Positions 44,708-52,899 of a stretch of DNA of 64,000 nt are shown one piece after another. Below the pieces are notes generated by a model that was not told the DNA's origin, searched no databases, and was given only the letters and a program-made list of their open reading frames with translations. Position 1 is the stretch's first letter. Every line of letters begins with the position of its first letter. Made by a program: the position numbers and the translations under genes. Origin of the DNA: Mesorhizobium shangrilense (lineage in GTDB: Bacteria; Pseudomonadota; Alphaproteobacteria; Rhizobiales; Rhizobiaceae); the NCBI RefSeq assembly GCF_040537815.1, contig NZ_JBEWSZ010000001.1, positions 2,356,001 to 2,420,000 of the forward strand, given 5' to 3'.

Positions 44708-44806
44708 TCCCAGCGTTGCGCCGGAAGGCAAATTCCTCGGCCCGCTTGCCATCAGGCCCTGCGTCGCGATATCCCGAACTGTAATCCTCTCTCCCTGCGG
44801 CTCTTC

Positions 44807-45391
44807 ATGCTCAAGAACGCATTCCTGACACTTGTCGCGCTTGTCATCGCCATCGGCGGTGGCGGTGGCAGCGTCTGGTATGCGCTGAAGGTGCAGGACG
44901 GCGTCGGCGCGATCCGGATCGGCCAATGGACAGCGTTCCCCTATATCGGCACCCCGGCCGCCGACCCCTACTCCAAGGCCCGCGTGGCGCGCGAAGGTGT
45001 GCTCGCGCTTGGGCAGGCCGAGGGATTGTCCTTTGTCGCCGAACGCGATTCAGGCGGCGAGCCGCTCAAGCGGGAATGCGCCTACAAGATCGAAGGGGGA
45101 TTTCCGACAGCCCGGTTCTGGACCCTCTATGCCGCCGACCGGTCGCTTGGCGTGGTCGAAACCGGCAAGCCGCGGCCTGCCGCTCTCCAATCCTACCAAG
45201 TCCTGCGCGAACCCGACAATTCCGTCATCATTTCCGTCGGCGGCCGCCCCGCGCCAGGCAACTGGCTGCTCTCGAACGGTGCCGGCACGATGTATTTCGT
45301 CCTCACCTTCTACGATACGCCGATCGCCAGCAGCACAGGCCTGTCGGACGTGACCCTGCCGCAGATCCTGAAGGTCGGCTGCAATGCGTAG
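44807..45391 (+). CDS. DUF1214 membrane-anchored protein
   Basis: The 194-residue protein has one N-terminal helix (FLTLVALVIAIGGGGGSVWYAL) and a DUF1214 domain (FPTARFWTLYAADRSLGVVETG, SYQVLREPDNSVIISVGG, GNWLLSNGAGTMYFVLTFYDTP). DUF1214 is usually found C-terminal to DUF1254 in one polypeptide; here DUF1254 is a separate gene that begins before this one stops (8-base overlap). The function is unknown. Position after a PBP1A-like gene suggests an envelope location. Confidence 0.85.
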   Translation: MLKNAFLTLVALVIAIGGGGGSVWYALKVQDGVGAIRIGQWTAFPYIGTPAADPYSKARVAREGVLALGQAEGLSFVAERDSGGEPLKRECAYKIEGGFPTARFWTLYAADRSLGVVETGKPRPAALQSYQVLREPDNSVIISVGGRPAPGNWLLSNGAGTMYFVLTFYDTPIASSTGLSDVTLPQILKVGCNA

Positions 45392-45932
45392 GCTGCTGCA
45401 TGTCATCCTGCTTGGCCTGCTCGGCGCCGGCATCATCCATATCGCCGTGCTGCTTCTGGTTCCGGAGTTTTCCGAACGTGACGCCTGGTCCCGGCTGGCG
45501 ATGGCTTCCGATCTCTACAAGATAACCAGGTTAGACGCGGAGGCCGGCGGTGCGCCGGTGGTCAAGTCCGTCGACCCGATGTTTTATGCGGCGGCGTGCC
45601 GGTTCGACCTGGTCGACGGGATGGTTCGGGTCAAGGCACCTGGTAACGTTCCGTTCTGGTCCGTCTCGGTCTACGACCGCAACGGGCACAACATCTATTC
45701 CTTCAACGACCATACCGCCAATGGCGGGGCACTGGATGCCGTGGTCCTGACGCCAGCGCAAATGATCGAGGTCCGCAAGGACCTGCCCGAGCAGCTCCAG
45801 GGCGCGATCTTTGTCGAGGCGCCGATCGACGAAGGCATATTCGTCATCCGCAGCTTTGTGCCAGACGACAGCTGGAAACCGATCGTATCGCGGTTTCTCG
45901 ATCAGAGTTCCTGCGAATTGCAGGACTTCTAG
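45384..45932 (+). CDS. DUF1254 membrane-anchored protein
   Basis: The 182-residue protein has one N-terminal helix (HVILLGLLGAGIIHIAVLLLV) and a DUF1254 domain (VDPMFYAAACRFDLVDGMVRVKAPGNVPFWSVSVYDRNG). It is translated from a start inside the end of the DUF1214 gene, so the two products are probably made in matched amounts and associate. The order is reversed relative to the fused form, where DUF1254 comes first. No enzymatic motif is evident. Confidence 0.85.
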   Translation: MRRLLHVILLGLLGAGIIHIAVLLLVPEFSERDAWSRLAMASDLYKITRLDAEAGGAPVVKSVDPMFYAAACRFDLVDGMVRVKAPGNVPFWSVSVYDRNGHNIYSFNDHTANGGALDAVVLTPAQMIEVRKDLPEQLQGAIFVEAPIDEGIFVIRSFVPDDSWKPIVSRFLDQSSCELQDF

Positions 45933-45976
45933 ACCCGTATCCGACCACCCGCCGGCGCCTACCCCTTGGCCGTCGT

Positions 45977-46165
45977 TTAGTGGTGAGGTGCGATCGGCCG
46001 GGTTGACCCTGGCTTGTCCGGCCCAGTTGGCCGTGCCTCGCCGGTCAGCGGCCGCTGTTCATAGCGAACGCCTGGAAAGATGATCACCGCCGCCGGCGCG
46101 CCGGTGTTCTGACTTGCTCGATTGGTCGCCGCCGTTCGCGGCACGAAAGACAATACCATGCCCAT
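45977..46165 (-). CDS. small conserved rhizobial protein, unknown
   Basis: The 62-residue frame reads MGMVLSFVPRTAATNR at the start and contains AAVIIFPGVRYEQRP in the middle. The VLSFVPR and IIFPGVRYE blocks recur in small Rhizobiales proteins of unknown function, which is why I accept this frame despite its size. AGAGGAA precedes the ATG by ten bases. It is convergent with the DUF1254 gene and divergent from the DUF2336 gene. Confidence 0.6.
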   Translation of the reverse strand: MGMVLSFVPRTAATNRASQNTGAPAAVIIFPGVRYEQRPLTGEARPTGPDKPGSTRPIAPHH

Positions 46166-46353
46166 GGTTCGCGCATTCCTCTCGGTTTCCCCGGAGCACA
46201 ACGCAACGCCTCCAAATGTGATTAAGGAGGCTAGAGGGTTAACGGAACGCTAACGGATCACCGCTAACTTGATCTTTGTTCCTGGCGAATGCGAAACCGA
46301 CACAGTCCGGTCGCGCGCGGTCCGGGTTGTGTCGAGTGTCAGGCGTATCCTTC

Positions 46354-47373
46354 GTGTCATCTTCGGATTTCAGGCAAATCGCTGTACGGGTTGAGGCAGG
46401 CAAGGCTGAAAGGCTTTTCCGGGCAGCGGTGTCGGCCTTCTGTTCTCTCACCCGCCCCTCGCGCCGGGAGATCGCCCAGCTCGAGGATCTGACACTCCCG
46501 CTCTTCGATAGTGTTTCAACCGAATCACGCCGCTATGTCGCGGCAGCGCTTTCCGAATGCCAATACGCGCCCACCGCCCTGATTCGGCGGCTTTGCGAGG
46601 AACCGGTCGACATCGCCGCTCCCCTGCTCATCCGCTCGCCTGCGGTCAGCGACATCGACCTCATCGCGCTGATCGGGCGGCATGGCCTGCCTCATGCTCG
46701 CGCGATTGCGCGCCGCAAGGATTTGAACCCGACCATCGCCGACCTGATCAGGGCGATCGAAAAGCCGACACTGGTTCGATTGCGCAAACCGGAACCGATC
46801 GTAAAGGTGGCGGCCGAAAGCGCCGAAATCGTCGAGATGGCCGCCGACCCGCAGCCAGAACCCGGCATTGCCGCCGAAAATGCGCGGCGCCGGCTGCGAT
46901 CGATGATGCGCCCCGCCGGAGACAGCCTGGGAGCCTCCGTCAATCCCTTCGTCGGCTCGGAAACCTACGCCAAGCTGCGCGAGACCGCGCTGACCGGCAA
47001 CGCGGCGTTTTTCCAGACCGCGCTCGCGGATGCGCTTGAAATCGACTTTCAAACGGCCCGGTCCCTGACCGCCAACCAGAACTATGCATCACTGCTTGCG
47101 GCGCTGCGTTCGCTCGACCTCAGCGAGGACAGGGCGTTCCTGATCACTGTCGCTGTCTATCCGACACAGTTCCCGCACCCGCACGCCATCCGCCTGTTCC
47201 TCGACCGTTACCGGCTGCTTCACCGCGACGTTGCTCTGGACAAGGTGCGGGGGTGGAAGGCAGAGGCCCTGTCCAAGGCCATCCGCAATACCGGGCACAC
47301 CGCAGCCAACGGCGACACCCGCAACGCTTCGAACAGCGACGATGCCCCGCTATCCGCCAGCCTCAGGGCTTGA
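46354..47373 (+). CDS. DUF2336 protein
   Basis: The 339-residue cytoplasmic protein is almost entirely helical, with HEAT-like character and the DUF2336 pattern (LTLPLFDSVSTESRRYVAAALSE, LCEEPVDIAAPLLIRSPAVSDIDLIALIGRHGLPHARAIARR). It contains no catalytic motif. The start is uncertain: GTG at 46354 is proposed, with GTG 46336 and TTG 46276 also in frame and none with a clear ribosome binding site. Its last eleven bases overlap the end of the convergent DUF1491 gene. In alphaproteobacteria related DUF2336 proteins have been tied to signalling and cell-cycle regulation, but nothing here shows that directly. Confidence 0.8.
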   Translation: MSSSDFRQIAVRVEAGKAERLFRAAVSAFCSLTRPSRREIAQLEDLTLPLFDSVSTESRRYVAAALSECQYAPTALIRRLCEEPVDIAAPLLIRSPAVSDIDLIALIGRHGLPHARAIARRKDLNPTIADLIRAIEKPTLVRLRKPEPIVKVAAESAEIVEMAADPQPEPGIAAENARRRLRSMMRPAGDSLGASVNPFVGSETYAKLRETALTGNAAFFQTALADALEIDFQTARSLTANQNYASLLAALRSLDLSEDRAFLITVAVYPTQFPHPHAIRLFLDRYRLLHRDVALDKVRGWKAEALSKAIRNTGHTAANGDTRNASNSDDAPLSASLRA

Positions 47374-47707
47374 CGGAAATCAGTTCCTCGACCGGAACGG
47401 CGCCGGCCTCGATCTCAACCACCCAGATGTCGGGATCGAATTTCTTCTCCCTCTCCAGCCGTGCATCCAGCACGGAGGCATCGTCTCCTGCACCGAGCAG
47501 GCTGAAGAAGCGATCGTCCGGCTTGGCCGAGTCGTAACTCGTCTGCGGCGCCGGCCCGAACAGGGCGACCTCGCCCAGCCTTCCCCGCGCCAGAACGAAA
47601 ACCGCTCCGGCTTCGGTCGCGCCCCGCTTGACCACGGCCGCGAAGCCACCCGCGCCGAAAACCCGGCGCAAAAGCGCCGACACCCAAAGATCGCTGGTTA
47701 CACGCAT
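47363..47707 (-). CDS. DUF1491 protein
   Basis: The 114-residue protein matches DUF1491 over its length: RVTSDLWVSALLRRVFGAGGFAAVVKRG, AGAVFVLARG, then RFFSLLGAGDD and the terminal PDIWVVEIE. It is a small cytoplasmic protein found across alphaproteobacteria, with no known activity. The start at 47707 gives the usual N-terminus; an ATG three codons upstream is possible. Its 3' end overlaps that of the DUF2336 gene. Confidence 0.88.
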   Translation of the reverse strand: MRVTSDLWVSALLRRVFGAGGFAAVVKRGATEAGAVFVLARGRLGEVALFGPAPQTSYDSAKPDDRFFSLLGAGDDASVLDARLEREKKFDPDIWVVEIEAGAVPVEELISVKP

Positions 47708-47777
47708 GAAAAGCATCCGGACATACGGACGCTGTTTAGCGGGGTTCTTGCCCCCTTGCGAGCGGTCGTTTCGCCTG

Positions 47778-48545
47778 TCAGTTGGTCAGGCCGATCTCAC
47801 GCATCTTGACGTAGACGACCTCATCGGGCTCGCCGGTTTGCGGCAGGCCGAACAGCGACTGGAATTCCTTGATCGCCGCCTTGGTGCGCGCGCCCACCAC
47901 GCCATCCAGCCGCATGTCATCATTGCCGAAGGCCTTCAGTCCGGCCTGGATCTTGACGATGCGGGCGTCGGGGGTTTGCGAAGCGGCAGTGCCTGTCTGC
48001 AGCGAAACCGGGACGACGCCGGTCTCGGCCGGCCGCGGCTGCGGATGCGGTACGGAGGCTGTCGTGGGGGTGGCACCCAGTTGATCCAGGAGAACAGCAT
48101 CGATTTCGCCGGACGCATTGAGCCCGACCTTCTGCTGGTATGCCTGGATGGCCTTGCGCGTGGCCGGACCGGTAATGCCGTCAACGGTGCCGGAATAGAA
48201 GTTGAGGTCTTTCAATATGCCCTGGACCTGCTGGACGGTCGGGTCGCTCTTGACCGGCACGGTCGCGGTGGCCGGGCGCACGATGTTGATCGTCGTCTCC
48301 GGCTCGGCCGTGCCCGCGCGCGGAAAGCCCACCATGCTTCGCGTAGCGAAGAATGCGCCGGAATGCGGAAAAGGCTGATACCACAAGGCGTTGGCCGAGA
48401 CATAGAACAGCGTCACCAGGAACGCGGTCGAACCGCCAACGAGAACAGGATTTTGTGAAATCAAGGTGCCTACGGCCGCCGCGCCATCCTGAAAGGCACT
48501 GCTGCGGCGCTTGACCACCTTAGCCTGTTTTGCGGAGCGAGCCAT
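47778..48545 (-). CDS. membrane-anchored peptidoglycan-binding protein, two PG_binding_1 domains
   Basis: The 255-residue protein has a basic cytoplasmic start, one membrane helix (NPVLVGGSTAFLVTLFYVSA) and two PG_binding_1 repeats: VQQVQGILKDLNFYSGTVDGITGPATRKAIQAYQ and IVKIQAGLKAFGNDDMRLDGVVGARTKAAIKEFQ, each with the DG..G..T..AI..FQ pattern, joined by a Pro/Thr-rich linker. It probably tethers the inner membrane to murein. Its first 26 bases overlap the 3' end of the histidine kinase gene upstream, indicating coupled expression. Confidence 0.9.
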   Translation of the reverse strand: MARSAKQAKVVKRRSSAFQDGAAAVGTLISQNPVLVGGSTAFLVTLFYVSANALWYQPFPHSGAFFATRSMVGFPRAGTAEPETTINIVRPATATVPVKSDPTVQQVQGILKDLNFYSGTVDGITGPATRKAIQAYQQKVGLNASGEIDAVLLDQLGATPTTASVPHPQPRPAETGVVPVSLQTGTAASQTPDARIVKIQAGLKAFGNDDMRLDGVVGARTKAAIKEFQSLFGLPQTGEPDEVVYVKMREIGLTN

Positions 48546-50274
48546 TTCTGTCCCCTTTCGCCTTGGCTACGGGCATCGGCAGTACGGCGGCCTGGTCGAC
48601 AGAACGTCGCTTGGGCCCGCCCACGGGAAGGCTGATCGTTACCGTGGTGCCCTCACCCGGCATGCTTTCAATCGACATCGTACCGTCGTGCAGCTCCACC
48701 AGCCCCTTCACCAGCGAAAGGCCAAGACCTGTTCCCTCGAAGCGGCGCGTATAGTCATTGTGGATCTGCATGAACGGCTTGCCGAGCTTGGCAAAGTCCT
48801 CTTCGGCAATGCCTATGCCGGTATCCCTGACCCAGAAATGCAGCCGAGAACCGATCCGCTTGGCGCCGACAACGACGTCGCCACCGTCGGGCGTGAACTT
48901 GATCGCATTGGACACGAGGTTGATAAGGATCTGCTGCACCGCACGACGGTCGGCATTTATCTCGCCGGCATCTGGGGCGATCTGCGCTTGCAGGTCGATG
49001 CTCTTTGCCTGCGCCTGCAACCTCATCATCGACTGGCACATGTCGACCGCTTCGGAAAAACGGAAGGGCTCCGGCTCGGTGGCGTAGGCGCCCGATTCTA
49101 TCCGCGAGACATCGAGTATCGACGTCACGACCGCAAGCAGATGTTGTCCCGAATCCCTGACGAGGCCGACATACTCTTTCTGGCGCGGGTCCTTGAAGGC
49201 GCCGAACATCTCGTGCAGCAGCATGTCGGAGAAGCCGATGATGGCATTCAGCGGCGTGCGAAGTTCGTGGCTGACAACAGCGAGAAACCGCCCTTTTGCG
49301 ACTTCGGCGGAGGCGGCGGCTTCGTTGGCCGCGGCCAGCTCTTCGCGTAGCGCGGCAACGTCATCGTTCTCGCGAACAACAAGCGTGAAGATCTCTCTCT
49401 GTTCCGGCGCCCGAACCAGCTCAAGAGAAAACGGCCTGTAATTGTCCACCGTCCTGCCGCCGCCGTTCTGCGGCAGCCGGACGCGGATTTCGAGCCGGCG
49501 CGACAAGGCGCCGTCGCGCATATCGGCCATCGCGCTGAGATAGCAGACCCGGTCGGACAGATGGATGCGATCGAAGAAGCCGGTGCCGAAAAGCAATTCC
49601 GGTGGCAGCTTCAGCATGGTGCGCGCCTTCGCCGACGCCTCCAACACCTCGCCATGTCTGGCGACGCGCAGCACGACCGCATCGATGACGTCTTCAAGCC
49701 GATCGGCGACGTCCTGATCCCCAGATGCCTCGACGGTATTGTGAAACACCGACGTACGCGGAATGAGCGTGAGCGCCCAGGCCAGCGGCACCAACCAGTG
49801 CCAGGCAGGAATTTGTGCTGCCGCAAGCGGCAGAAGGGTACCGACCAGCGGCTGAGCGAGGACCGCGGCCAGTGCTGACACGGCTCCCCACAATGCAGCG
49901 CGCCGTGAGGTGCCGATCCACCAGGCTTCAAATGGCAGGGCCACAAGAAGCAAGGCGACTGGAGAGCTCAACCCTCCCGCCGCGGCAATGAGGCCGGCAA
50001 GACCAATGCCAGCCATGGCCATGGCGACCTTGCCGGCCAACGCCATCTTGCCCGTTGCCGCCACCAGCAAGGCAACGAACCAGCAAAAGCCGAAGGCCGC
50101 GAAGATCGCCGCCATGGTGACGGCCGCCCCCATACCCGATGTAACCAGCGTGACAGCGGCACCAGCCGCGAAGAACGGCGAGGCCAGCATGACACCAATG
50201 AACCGGTGCTGGCGCTCGCGGTCGCTCCGCTCCAGCACGGAGGGATGAACCATACGCTCGCATCCGGCAGCCAT
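48520..50274 (-). CDS. polytopic sensor histidine kinase, DivJ-like
   Basis: The protein is 584 residues from the ATG at 50274 (598 from an in-frame TTG at 50316). The N-terminal 190 residues hold about six hydrophobic helices (ASPFFAAGAAVTLVTSG, AAIFAAFGFCWFVALLVAA, VAMAMAGIGLAGLIAAAGG), then a PAS-like region, a coiled linker rich in Ala/Glu, and a kinase core with His336 in VVSHELRTPLNAIIGFSDML, DTGIGIAEEDFAKLG and GTGLGLSLVKGL. The multi-helix start, size and H-box resemble Caulobacter DivJ, a kinase of DivK and PleD. Identity as DivJ is inference. It overlaps the peptidoglycan-binding gene; no regulator gene is adjacent. Confidence 0.88.
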   Translation of the reverse strand: MAAGCERMVHPSVLERSDRERQHRFIGVMLASPFFAAGAAVTLVTSGMGAAVTMAAIFAAFGFCWFVALLVAATGKMALAGKVAMAMAGIGLAGLIAAAGGLSSPVALLLVALPFEAWWIGTSRRAALWGAVSALAAVLAQPLVGTLLPLAAAQIPAWHWLVPLAWALTLIPRTSVFHNTVEASGDQDVADRLEDVIDAVVLRVARHGEVLEASAKARTMLKLPPELLFGTGFFDRIHLSDRVCYLSAMADMRDGALSRRLEIRVRLPQNGGGRTVDNYRPFSLELVRAPEQREIFTLVVRENDDVAALREELAAANEAAASAEVAKGRFLAVVSHELRTPLNAIIGFSDMLLHEMFGAFKDPRQKEYVGLVRDSGQHLLAVVTSILDVSRIESGAYATEPEPFRFSEAVDMCQSMMRLQAQAKSIDLQAQIAPDAGEINADRRAVQQILINLVSNAIKFTPDGGDVVVGAKRIGSRLHFWVRDTGIGIAEEDFAKLGKPFMQIHNDYTRRFEGTGLGLSLVKGLVELHDGTMSIESMPGEGTTVTISLPVGGPKRRSVDQAAVLPMPVAKAKGDRNGSLRKTG

Positions 50275-50786
50275 CGCGCCAGGCAATTCGACGTATCTGG
50301 CCTTGATCGAACTCAACTCAACGCACCCGTACTCGTCGTGGACAGCTCTGCTTTGCAGATTGTTCTGGTTGTCTCTGAAAGTCGCATCCAGCGTTTAAGG
50401 AATGGATAAGGCAGGGCCGACCAACGTCCGGCCTGCGGCGAATATCGGGATCTCGGCGGCCGAAAGCGAAGGCAAATGCAGCCATAGTAAACGGAGCGTT
50501 ATCCAACCAGCGCTGGAAATCGGAGCGCGCGGGCCGCCACCATCGAACCGCTTTGTGCAAAAAATCCAGATAAAACAGCCAGATGGATGGTTACCGCGGA
50601 TTGAATGAAATTGGCCGGATTTGCTATAAATCGACAGCAAAACGGTTCGTTTCGAATCTGCCTAAAATTTGAGGAAAATTATCGCGGTCCCCGCAAGCCG
50701 TCCTTCGGGCCTGTGTGCCAACATCCTGCCTACAAAAGAGGTCATGCCATATGGATGCATGATCCGGTCATGACGAGAGGCAAGAC
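50275..50786. other. intergenic region between divergent genes, no supported gene
   Basis: These 512 bases separate the histidine kinase (minus) from the DUF5330 gene (plus). Bases 50640-50700 are comparatively AT-rich (AAATTTGAGGAAAATTAT) and probably hold promoter elements for the plus-strand gene. Several short frames cross it on both strands without start signals or coherent proteins. Confidence 0.55.
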
Positions 50787-51155
50787 ATGTTCTTTCTGAT
50801 GAGAATGGCTTTCTGGTTTTCGCTAGTGCTTCTGGCGCTGCCGCTGAGTGTCGGCCCAGATGAGGCCGGCCACGAGAGCGTCAGCCCGCTCCAGGCCCTG
50901 TTTGCAGCGCGCGATGCGGTTGGCGACATCGCCGGCATTTGCGAGCGCAAGCCGGATGTTTGCGAAACTGGCAAGTCGGCGATGCACACCATCACCGCTC
51001 GGGCCAAGGAAACGGCCAAGATCGCGGCGGCGATGCTGGACGACAAGACATCCGGCGACAAGCCAGCGGCCGGGCTGGACACGTCGACCACGACCGGCAG
51101 CGTGAGCGAAGACATCGTCTTGCCTGCGACCGTAAACCTGCCCGTGAGAAACTGA
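50787..51155 (+). CDS. DUF5330 protein
   Basis: The 122-residue product opens MFFLMRMAFWFSLVLLALPLSVG, the N-terminal hydrophobic segment characteristic of DUF5330, followed by LQALFAARDAVGDIAGICERKPDVCETG with two cysteines and a polar tail. It is probably exported or anchored in the inner membrane. The family is rhizobial and uncharacterised. AGAGG lies before the ATG. Transcribed toward sufE, with 205 bases between. Confidence 0.82.
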   Translation: MFFLMRMAFWFSLVLLALPLSVGPDEAGHESVSPLQALFAARDAVGDIAGICERKPDVCETGKSAMHTITARAKETAKIAAAMLDDKTSGDKPAAGLDTSTTTGSVSEDIVLPATVNLPVRN

Positions 51156-51225
51156 GACGGATTTCATCGAAGCGTAGCGCGCCTGACCGGGGCGCGAAAC
51201 ATGCACTAACGATATCCCTCGACAC

Positions 51226-51265
51226 ATCACCGTTTCCGAAAGCCGGTTCCGATTTCAGGGATCGT
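51226..51265. repeat. degenerate copy of the GATC...GATC palindromic repeat
   Basis: CGTTTCCGAAAGCCGGTTCCGATTTCAGGGATCG-type sequence (written here in part: GTTTCCGAAAGCCGGTTCC, then TTTCAGGGATCG) follows the pattern of the elements at 333-376 and 19003-19070, with the outer arms decayed. It lies between the DUF5330 and sufE genes. Confidence is moderate because the outer palindrome is lost. Confidence 0.45.
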
Positions 51266-51360
51266 TTGCCGACGGCACACCGCAGGCTCTCGACCTCTCA
51301 AGCCTGCGGTGTTCTTCTTTTTCCGTGACGCGGCGGCGGCGCGTGATTATATCCGGCATC

Positions 51361-51789
51361 ATGACCACCACGATCCAGACGATCCGCGACGACTTTTCGC
51401 TCCTTGACGAATGGGAAGACCGCTACCGCTATGTGATCGAACTGGGCGAAGCGCTGCCGCCATTCCCGGACGGGCAACGCAACACCGCCAACAAAGTGGC
51501 GGGTTGCGTCAGCCAGGTCTGGCTGACCACCCAACACGGGTCCGGTGCCAACCCCGTCATTACCTTCACGGGAGATTCCGACGCCCATATCGTGCGTGGC
51601 CTTGTCGCGATCGTGCTTGCGCTGTTTTCCGGACAGACGGCCAGCAAGATCCTGGAAACGGACGCAGAGGCGACGCTGAAGACACTCGGCCTCGACGAAC
51701 ACCTCTCGCCGCAGCGCGCCAATGGCCTGCGCTCGATGGTCAAACGCATCAAGCGCGACGCCGAGGCGGCGCTGAAACAGACCGCCTGA
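51361..51789 (+). CDS. sufE: SufE family Fe-S cluster assembly protein
   Basis: The 142-residue protein is SufE-like throughout: IRDDFSLLDEWEDRYRYVIELGEALPPFP, the sulfur-accepting Cys in NKVAGCVSQVWL and a helical tail (LSPQRANGLRSMVKRIKRDA). It takes persulfide sulfur from the cysteine desulfurase SufS for iron-sulfur cluster assembly. It is not near other suf genes here. The start at 51361 gives the usual N-terminus; an in-frame start twelve codons upstream has no support. It converges on mucR. Confidence 0.94.
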   Translation: MTTTIQTIRDDFSLLDEWEDRYRYVIELGEALPPFPDGQRNTANKVAGCVSQVWLTTQHGSGANPVITFTGDSDAHIVRGLVAIVLALFSGQTASKILETDAEATLKTLGLDEHLSPQRANGLRSMVKRIKRDAEAALKQTA

Positions 51790-51828
51790 TCGATCATCGC
51801 AGCCAGTCGATTTTCCTGCACAAAATCA

Positions 51829-51850
51829 AACGGCGCCCGAAGGCGCCGTT
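51829..51850 (-). terminator. rho-independent terminator of mucR
   Basis: AACGGCGCC (51829-51837) pairs with GGCGCCGTT (51842-51850) around CGAA, a stable tetraloop. On the minus strand TTTGATTTTG follows, a fair U tract. It lies between sufE and mucR, 30 bases past the mucR stop, and probably blocks both convergent transcripts. Confidence 0.8.
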
Positions 51851-51881
51851 GAATGTCGATTTAATGGTGGGCAGGCAGCGA

Positions 51882-52307
51882 TTACCGCGCCTTGCGCTTG
51901 CGGCCGAGGCCCATCTTCTTGGCAAGCTGGGACCGGGCAGCGGCGTAGTTGGGTGCAACCATCGGATAGCTCGGGTCCAGGTTCCACTTTTCACGATACT
52001 GATCGGGAGTCAGATCATAGTGGGTCATCAAGTGGCGCTTGAGCGACTTGAACTTCTTGCCGTCTTCGAGGCAGACGATGTAGTCGTCATGAACCGAGCG
52101 CTTCGGGTTCACAGCCGGCTTTTGCTTATCGGCGGGAGGCTGTTCGCTCACTCCGCCCACGCGCCCGAGCGCTGCATGGACGTCGGCGATCAGGTTGGGC
52201 AACTCGCCGACCGGGACCGGGTTGTTGCTGACATAGGCAGCCACCACATCGGCGGTCAACTCGATCAGTGCATCGCTGTTTCTGGAAGGTGTCTCGACAA
52301 TGTCCAT
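51882..52307 (-). CDS. mucR: MucR/Ros family transcriptional regulator
   Basis: The 141-residue regulator has the family layout: helical N-terminal half for oligomerisation ([32 protein letters not shown]) and a C-terminal zinc-finger-like DNA-binding domain ([58 protein letters not shown]). Ros coordinates zinc by two Cys and two His; here the second Cys is Asp (CLED), a known natural variant in Mesorhizobium Ml proteins. MucR controls exopolysaccharide, motility and virulence or symbiosis genes by binding AT-rich sites. The start at 52307 is the usual one; an in-frame ATG seven codons upstream exists. Confidence 0.93.
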   Translation of the reverse strand: MDIVETPSRNSDALIELTADVVAAYVSNNPVPVGELPNLIADVHAALGRVGGVSEQPPADKQKPAVNPKRSVHDDYIVCLEDGKKFKSLKRHLMTHYDLTPDQYREKWNLDPSYPMVAPNYAAARSQLAKKMGLGRKRKAR

Positions 52308-52899
52308 GGTTTCTTCAGGCCCCAACAAGAGTTGTTTCTATCTGCGCCCTATTTTTACGAAGCGGGCATTGCGCGAATTTCGTGCGGGAAAGAGCCTCCG
52401 CGATTCGCTTCACGACACCTTCCATGAGCCAACAGGCCAAGTAAGTCAATTCATTTCTTGCGCTATATTCAACGATACTGATCAAATATTCGTGGATCAG
52501 CTTCAATCTAGCGCGTCCTGTACCATATGGCAGCTTTTCTCTGGTCGAACCAGTGACAGCTAACGCTGGGTCAGATGGCATTTACATCCGCCGCAAATCG
52601 CGGAAGGACTTCAATGCTTGATCTTGCTTGGCCACCATACAGCTCATCTGGCCACAGTCGGCTTTCGCTGAGACCATGGATCGCGGCATGCATTGCTGGC
52701 GGCGGAGTGCAATCATCACGTTCGTCAAAGAAAGCTGGATCGTGTCAGAAGAATGTCTTGCTGATATCGGGCGTGTCGCCGACGACAGATTGGCCACTTG
52801 CCAAGCCACGAATGGAGCCGCATGAGACTGAGTTACTGAAGGCTGGAGCCGCTGAAACAACGGCTGCCGCCATCCCGGATATTTCCAAAGCGAGACGCA
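52308..52899. other. long region upstream of mucR, lower GC, no supported gene
   Basis: These 592 bases separate mucR (minus) from the peptidase gene (plus). Bases 52430-52560 are markedly AT-rich for this genome (ATATTCAACGATACTGATC, AATATTCGTGGATCAGC), as expected for MucR autoregulatory sites, which prefer AT-rich DNA. An 88-codon minus-strand frame ending at 52315 uses codons rare here (TTG, TTA, AGA, AAT) and is not accepted as a gene. The region probably encodes a long mucR leader and two divergent promoters. Confidence 0.5.

Noticed and set aside
52315..52581. 88-codon minus-strand frame ending seven bases before mucR
   Set aside because: Its helical-looking translation was tempting, but its codon use (TTG, TTA, AGA, AAT) is unlike this genome and no family is recognised. 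It more likely lies in the mucR leader.
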